A stretch of DNA of 9,138 nt from Deltaproteobacteria bacterium. GTDB lineage: Bacteria > Desulfobacterota > Binatia > UBA9968 > CAXXLF01. Shown here in pieces: positions 5,236 to 9,138 of this stretch. Location: NCBI GenBank assembly GCA_022571535.1, contig JACZXR010000062.1, forward strand, positions 1 through 9,138, written 5' to 3'. Both the position numbers and the translations under genes were made by a program. Numbering within the stretch: position 1 is the stretch's first letter; each line of letters opens with the position of its first letter. The notes beneath the pieces are model-generated. The model was not told the origin of the DNA, did no database searches, and saw only the letters and a program-made list of their open reading frames with translations.

Positions 5236-6570
5236 ATGTCTCAAAGAGAAGCGACAAGCCACCCAATCGAACGAGGAAACTGGTCCAGTGTCTTGGGCTT
5301 TACCCTCGCAGCCATTGGTTCAGCTATAGGGCTGGGAAATGTGTGGCGCTTTCCCTATATCACAGGCAAGTATGGCGGCGGGGCCTTCGTACTTGTCTAT
5401 ATCGGCTGTGTCCTGGCTGTCGGTATCCCCATCATGCTGGCCGAGTTTTTGATAGGCCGAAAGACTCAGCGCAACTGTGTTGGCGCCTTTCAGAAGCTTC
5501 GGCCGGGCTCACCTTGGGTGGTCACAGGCTGGCTCGGAGTCATAACCGGCTTCGTGATTCTCTCGTATTATTCGGTGGTAGGGGGATGGGTTCTCCACTA
5601 CGCCTTCCTTTCTCTCAAAAACAGCTTTACCGATAGGCCTCCCGAAGAGGTCTCGGCAATGTTCTCCGGACTCCTTGGTAGCCCCTTCCTCCAAATCTTC
5701 TGGCACACCATCTTTATGCTTCTCACCATCATTATCGTTGCCAGGGGAATCTACGGGGGAATTGAACGAGGCAATAAAATTATGATGCCGGCTCTCTTTC
5801 TCCTTCTATGCGGTTTGCTGGTCTATGCCCTTCAATCGGACGGTGCAAAGGCCGGCCTTGATTTTCTTTTAAGTCCCCGTTGGGATCAGATGAGCCCAAC
5901 AGGGGTTTTGGAGGCACTCGGCCAGGCCTTTTTCTCCCTCAGCCTTGGCATGGGGGCGATGATTACCTATGGTAGCTATCTCAGAGGAGAGGCCAACCTG
6001 TTCCGATCATCATTCTACGTTGCCATTGGAGACACCCTGATAGCAATTCTGGCTGGGTTTGTCATTTTCCCCCTGGTTTTCACCTTCAATCTTGAACCTT
6101 CAGCGGGTCCGGGACTGATCTTTCAAACCTTGCCCGTTGCCTTCTCTCAACTCCCCGCAGGCGGCCTCGTTGCCCTCGCCTTTTTTTCCCTTCTCACCTT
6201 TGCTGCCCTGACCTCGGCCATCTCCTTGCTGGAAGTTGTTGTCGCTTATTTTATTGATGAGAAAAGGTGGGGTCGTACAAAAACAGCCTGGCTGATAGGG
6301 GGGATTATCTTCCTGTGCGGTATCCCCTCCGCCGTTTGGGGGTATTTTCTCGGCCTTATGGATCAAATCGCCACGAATTACCTCCTGCCCATTGGAGCTT
6401 TGCTCATCGCCATCTTCACAGGATGGGTCCTCACCCACAGCGAGAGGCGATCTGAGTTCGAGAGCGGAGAGATTCGCGCCCTTCCCTACCTCAGCTGGTC
6501 GTTCCTCATCAGATTTGTCAGTCCTGTGGCCGTTGCCATTATCTTTATCTACAAACTGGGCATCTTTTAA
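5236..6570 (+). CDS. Sodium-dependent NSS/SNF-family transporter
   Basis: The 444-residue inner-membrane protein has the LeuT fold of the neurotransmitter:sodium symporter family, which couples Na+ entry to uptake of an amino acid or similar amine. TM1 carries the family signature AAIGSAIGLGNVWRFPY (25–41), followed by YGGGAF (46–51). The broken TM6 is FFSLSLGMGAMITYGSYL (232–249). TM8 has FAALTSAISLLE (322–333), whose Thr326/Ser327 fit the Na2 site. Asp266 in TM7 (GDTLIAILAG) lies where an acidic residue replaces chloride in prokaryotic members, so transport is probably Cl- independent. About 11–12 membrane segments fit the usual 440–500-residue bacterial length. ATG 5236 is the first possible start because an in-frame stop directly precedes it. 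The nearest Shine–Dalgarno-like AAGGTGG is about 17 bases away, so initiation looks weak. The substrate is unknown. It converges with the EamA permease gene. Confidence 0.93.
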   Translation: MSQREATSHPIERGNWSSVLGFTLAAIGSAIGLGNVWRFPYITGKYGGGAFVLVYIGCVLAVGIPIMLAEFLIGRKTQRNCVGAFQKLRPGSPWVVTGWLGVITGFVILSYYSVVGGWVLHYAFLSLKNSFTDRPPEEVSAMFSGLLGSPFLQIFWHTIFMLLTIIIVARGIYGGIERGNKIMMPALFLLLCGLLVYALQSDGAKAGLDFLLSPRWDQMSPTGVLEALGQAFFSLSLGMGAMITYGSYLRGEANLFRSSFYVAIGDTLIAILAGFVIFPLVFTFNLEPSAGPGLIFQTLPVAFSQLPAGGLVALAFFSLLTFAALTSAISLLEVVVAYFIDEKRWGRTKTAWLIGGIIFLCGIPSAVWGYFLGLMDQIATNYLLPIGALLIAIFTGWVLTHSERRSEFESGEIRALPYLSWSFLIRFVSPVAVAIIFIYKLGIF

Positions 6571-6603
6571 GACCGCCGTCTGTCACAAACCGGCGCACAA
6601 ACC

Positions 6604-7479
6604 TTAGTCGGTGTGACTCCCCCTACGGTCCAAGGGCCAGAGATAACGCAATACCAGACTGAAAAGGATGACTCCACCGCCGGCGAGAGTATGTGCCGAG
6701 GGGACTTCACCTACGACTAATGCAACCCAGACCGGATTCAGGACGGGCTCGATGAGAACGATAAGCGAGGCCTCCTGAACAGAGATGCTCTGGAGTCCCT
6801 TGGAAAAGAGATAGTAAGGTATTCCCAGCTGAACCACTCCCATGACGGCCAGGGCCAAGATCTGGTCCACGGAAAGTGCTAGTCGCGAGGCAGCTAGAGG
6901 GAGGAGAGCCAGGGAACAAACCAGATTGTTGGCAAAGGTTAAAACAAAAGGGTTAAATCCCTTCAGAAAGCGGAGGTTGACCATATAGATGGAAAAGAGA
7001 AAACCGCTAAAGGCAGCCACCGTTACACCCTGCAGGTCCTGCTCAGCCCAGCTGCCAGCAAAAATAATGACGATACCCACCATCCCAAAAAACAGGGTCA
7101 GTAGATTGGACTTAGCGATGGGCTCGCGAAAGAACAATCGGACAAAAAGAAAAACAAAGATCGGTGCTGTGTATTGCAGGATAATGGCATTGGCCGCCGT
7201 GGTGAGTTTGTTGGCCCAAACGAAGAAGCTGATGGCAGCAGTGTAACTTGTCACGGATACGAGCAGGGGGACACTCACCTCCCAACCTGATCGTGTGACA
7301 AAGAGAAAAAAGAACAGTGAGGCAAAAAAACTACGGTAAAATGTAATGACCAAGGGGTGAAGTTCTAAAGATTTGATAAAGACTCCGGCAAGGCTCCAGA
7401 GGACGGCTGTAAGGAGGATCAGCAGCCTTCCTCGAGAGAGAATGGATTTTGTCAACACAGGTTCATCAACGCTTGACAT
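6604..7479 (-). CDS. EamA/DMT-family permease
   Basis: This 291-residue inner-membrane protein has about ten membrane segments arranged as two EamA repeats (about 18–138 and 150–285). This is the layout of drug/metabolite-transporter superfamily exporters such as RhaT/YdcZ relatives. The first repeat begins RLLILLTAVLWSLAGVFIK. The equivalent late-repeat motifs are AIILQYTAPIFVFLF…FFREP (99–120) and ASLIVLIEPVLNPVW…VGEVP (227–250). Members export amino acids, nucleosides or other metabolites, and the substrate cannot be inferred. ATG 7479 is preceded by GGTGGGG about nine bases upstream. The gene is divergent from the sulfatase-modifying-factor-like gene with only 32 bp between starts, so the two promoters must overlap or lie within the neighbouring genes. 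It ends 33 bp from the transporter stop. That gap holds CACAAACC twice, 12 bp apart, and no clear terminator. Confidence 0.9.
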   Translation of the reverse strand: MSSVDEPVLTKSILSRGRLLILLTAVLWSLAGVFIKSLELHPLVITFYRSFFASLFFFLFVTRSGWEVSVPLLVSVTSYTAAISFFVWANKLTTAANAIILQYTAPIFVFLFVRLFFREPIAKSNLLTLFFGMVGIVIIFAGSWAEQDLQGVTVAAFSGFLFSIYMVNLRFLKGFNPFVLTFANNLVCSLALLPLAASRLALSVDQILALAVMGVVQLGIPYYLFSKGLQSISVQEASLIVLIEPVLNPVWVALVVGEVPSAHTLAGGGVILFSLVLRYLWPLDRRGSHTD

Positions 7480-7511
7480 CTACCAATACCCCACCATAAC
7501 TTGCTTCTACC

Positions 7512-8261
7512 ATGTACTCGCTAAAGATTCCCGATATGGTTCTCATCCCGGAGGGATTCTTTCTAATGGGGAGCGAGACCGGAATGGACAACGAGAGACC
7601 TGTTCACCGTATTTGGCTAGACGCATTCATGATTGGAAGGTTTCCCTTGACCAATAGAGAGTTTCGAGGCTTTGTTGAGGAAAACGGCAAGGCGGAGCCG
7701 CCCTTTTGGTCAGAGGAGATGTTCTGTCATCCGGACAAACCCGTGGTTGGGATCAGTTGGACCAACGCCATGGCATACTGCGATTGGCTGAGCAGGCTCG
7801 CCGAAAGACGCTTTCGCCTCCCCACTGAAGCAGAGTGGGAGCGGGCAGCCCGGGGCCAAACTGAGGAGAAGCTGTATCCCTGGGGCAACGAGCATCCCTC
7901 CGAGAGGCCATTTCCCGGTTACGATCTTCAGACAGGAGGTCCAGAGCGAGTTGGCCGATACGAACCTAACGGCTTCGGTCTCTATGACATGGCTGAAGGA
8001 GTCCACGAGTGGTGCAGTGACTTTTACGATCCTGATTACTACCTCCACTCCCCAGAGCGGAATCCGAAGGGTCCCTCTTCTGGAAAGAGAAGGGCCTCGC
8101 GTGGAGGCTCCTGGCGTCACCGGATTAAGTTCAGCCGATGTGCAGCTCGCAGCTCCCTGAATCCATTTTTCAAATACGCGGACTATGGCTTTCGCCTGGC
8201 GATGAGCCTTCAGAAGCGCCGAGAAGATAGCTCATTGAAGGAAGTTGAACAGGGTCAGTGA
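7512..8261 (+). CDS. Formylglycine-generating-enzyme-like (SUMF1) domain protein
   Basis: The 249-residue protein is almost entirely one FGE-sulfatase domain (PF03781). It begins MVLIPEGFFLMGSETGMDNE (9–28) and has RIWLDAFMIGRFPLTNREF (33–51), the hallmark RLPTEAEWERAARG (102–115), YPWGNE (122–127), NGFGLYDMAEGVHEWCSDFY (153–172), RGGSW (197–201), CAARS (210–214) and YGFRLA (225–230). True FGE oxidises a sulfatase cysteine using copper bound by two cysteines in the segment after GGS. Here that segment reads WRHRIKFSR and contains neither, so oxidase activity is unlikely. The usual GNVWEW is also altered to EGVHEW. No sulfatase gene is nearby and no signal peptide is seen. Such proteins often serve as non-oxidase relatives, for example EgtB-type or lectin-fold domains, but the His-triad DinB part of EgtB is absent. 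An in-frame stop at 7497 makes ATG 7512 the first start, without a clear ribosome binding site. It ends five bases from the rplI stop. Confidence 0.88.
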   Translation: MYSLKIPDMVLIPEGFFLMGSETGMDNERPVHRIWLDAFMIGRFPLTNREFRGFVEENGKAEPPFWSEEMFCHPDKPVVGISWTNAMAYCDWLSRLAERRFRLPTEAEWERAARGQTEEKLYPWGNEHPSERPFPGYDLQTGGPERVGRYEPNGFGLYDMAEGVHEWCSDFYDPDYYLHSPERNPKGPSSGKRRASRGGSWRHRIKFSRCAARSSLNPFFKYADYGFRLAMSLQKRREDSSLKEVEQGQ

Positions 8262-8266
8262 AGGAC

Positions 8267-8731
8267 CTATGCTGAGGTCGGCTCGGCCTTCTCAGAGATC
8301 ACGGATAGCTTAACGTGGGCGGTCACATCGCCGGTCAAACGGATGGATATCTCATATTCTCCTACAGTCTTAATCGGCTCAGTCAAATCTATCCTCCGGC
8401 GCTCGATATCAAAGCCCTTTTCTCTCAAGGCCTTATCAATATCCATGTTGGTCACCGAGCCGAAAAGTCTCCCCTCCTCTCCCACCTTGACAGGCATCGT
8501 CAAAGAGACCGCAGCCAATTTTTCACTGAGAGTTTGCGCCGACTTGAGGACGCGCTCTCTCTGGTACGAAATGATCCGCTTCTGATGCTCCAGGACATGG
8601 CGGTTTTTCTTATTGGCCACCAGAACCAACCCGCGTGGAAGGAGATAGTTCCTGGCATAGCCATTCTTAACCCGTACCAGCTCCCCCATCCTGCCCAGGT
8701 TGGGGATATCTTCCCTTAAAATCACTTCCAT
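8267..8731 (-). CDS. rplI: 50S ribosomal protein L9
   Basis: This 154-residue protein matches bacterial L9 (about 148–150 residues). Its N-terminal 23S-rRNA-binding domain reads MEVILREDIPNLGRMGELV then VKNGYARNYLLPRGL (22–36). A long connecting helix follows (about 41–75), then a C-terminal domain with GRLFGSVTNMDI (about 87–98) and a GEYEISIRLTGDV stretch near the end. L9 projects from the L1 side of the large subunit and supports translational fidelity. ATG 8731 has a strong GGAGG six to seven bases upstream, within the 12-bp gap after the DUF2232 stop, so the two genes are co-transcribed. Genes for S6 and S18 normally precede this pair and would lie beyond the window. There is no room for a terminator before the convergent gene, so transcripts probably overlap. 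Confidence 0.97.
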   Translation of the reverse strand: MEVILREDIPNLGRMGELVRVKNGYARNYLLPRGLVLVANKKNRHVLEHQKRIISYQRERVLKSAQTLSEKLAAVSLTMPVKVGEEGRLFGSVTNMDIDKALREKGFDIERRRIDLTEPIKTVGEYEISIRLTGDVTAHVKLSVISEKAEPTSA

Positions 8732-8743
8732 TAAGTTCCTCCT

Positions 8744-9136
8744 TCAGGTGACTTGGTCCGGATTCAGATCTTTCTTGTTTAGACGGCGAAAATCGCCCCA
8801 AAGGTCGAAAAGCCCAAGCCCTACGACAAAAAGAGTAACAAGCTGCTCCAAGGCAATGAGGATGTAACCGATGCTCCGCAAAACCATCGGGACCTTTTTA
8901 AGATGAAAGAAATAGGCAATGATGGCCAAGCCATGAAAAAAATAGAAAAGCGCGCTCATTAGAAGAAGGTTCAAGGCCACGGTCTTAAGTCCCCAGGGGG
9001 CAGGAAGAAAAATAGAAAACCCCGACAAGATAAAGCACCAGATAAGGGGCTCGGGGGATTTCCATTCCTTAAGATTTTTAATAGGGAAGAAAAAGTTACG
9101 GTATTCGGGAAACCGGTATAACAGAAATACCAGATT
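8744..9136 (-). CDS. DUF2232 (YybS-like) membrane protein, C-terminal part
   Basis: The open frame runs off the right edge, so only the last 130 residues are visible. A TTG within it at 9028 is not the true start, because coding upstream continues as FFFPIKNLKEWKSPEPL. Hydrophobic segments cover about IWCFILSGFSIFL, LLLMSALFYFFHGLAIIAYFF and IGYILIALEQLVTLFVVGLG, followed by GLFDLWGDFRRL and a polar tail. The FFHGLAI and GLFDxWxDFR patterns, together with the position just before rplI, identify DUF2232. This family is a multi-pass inner-membrane protein of unknown function commonly encoded in the rpsF–rpsR–rplI operon. It reads into rplI with a 12-bp gap. Confidence 0.85.
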   Translation of the reverse strand, partial: NLVFLLYRFPEYRNFFFPIKNLKEWKSPEPLIWCFILSGFSIFLPAPWGLKTVALNLLLMSALFYFFHGLAIIAYFFHLKKVPMVLRSIGYILIALEQLVTLFVVGLGLFDLWGDFRRLNKKDLNPDQVT

Positions 9137-9138
9137 AA

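Overview
The window looks like chromosomal DNA of a Gram-negative environmental bacterium with roughly balanced GC. The evidence is a DUF2232–rplI pair, a type IV pilus retraction ATPase behind a textbook sigma-54 promoter, a secreted planctomycete-type cytochrome c domain protein, and REP-like hairpin repeats. This mix suits a deltaproteobacterial (Desulfobacterota-like) or NC10/Acidobacteria-like lineage. No gene here fixes the taxon, so this is inference.

Layout. Positions 1–363 (+) hold a twice-frameshifted remnant of an Avd-type four-helix-bundle protein, with a perfect hairpin at its start. Positions 397–1272 (+) encode a secreted or membrane-anchored Sel1-repeat protein. A degraded reading frame at about 1452–1729 (+) resembles the C-terminus of a nitroreductase-family protein. 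Positions 1756–2169 (-) encode a small periplasmic c-type cytochrome with its own sigma-70-like promoter. Positions 2173–2911 hold no convincing gene but contain a dense cluster of GC-rich hairpins. One of these is a second copy of the hairpin repeat at position 3–44. Positions 2912–3988 (-) encode PilT, preceded by a sigma-54 promoter and a palindrome placed like an enhancer site. Positions 4185–4961 (+) encode a short-chain dehydrogenase and 5236–6570 (+) a sodium-coupled transporter of the NSS/SNF family. Positions 6604–7479 (-) encode an EamA/DMT permease, divergent from a formylglycine-generating-enzyme-like protein at 7512–8261 (+). The right end carries rplI (8267–8731, -) behind the C-terminal part of a DUF2232 membrane protein whose 5' end lies outside the window.

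The genes do not form one pathway. Apart from DUF2232–rplI, each appears to be its own transcription unit. The left third (1–2911) has the character of a decaying accessory region, with two frameshifted gene remnants, repeats and long non-coding stretches. The right two thirds are ordinary intact genes. The points most worth a second look are the Avd remnant and its repeat, the hairpin cluster at 2323–2512, the sigma-54 control of pilT, and the sulfatase-modifying-factor-like protein that has lost both catalytic cysteines. I did not find a complete new multi-gene system.
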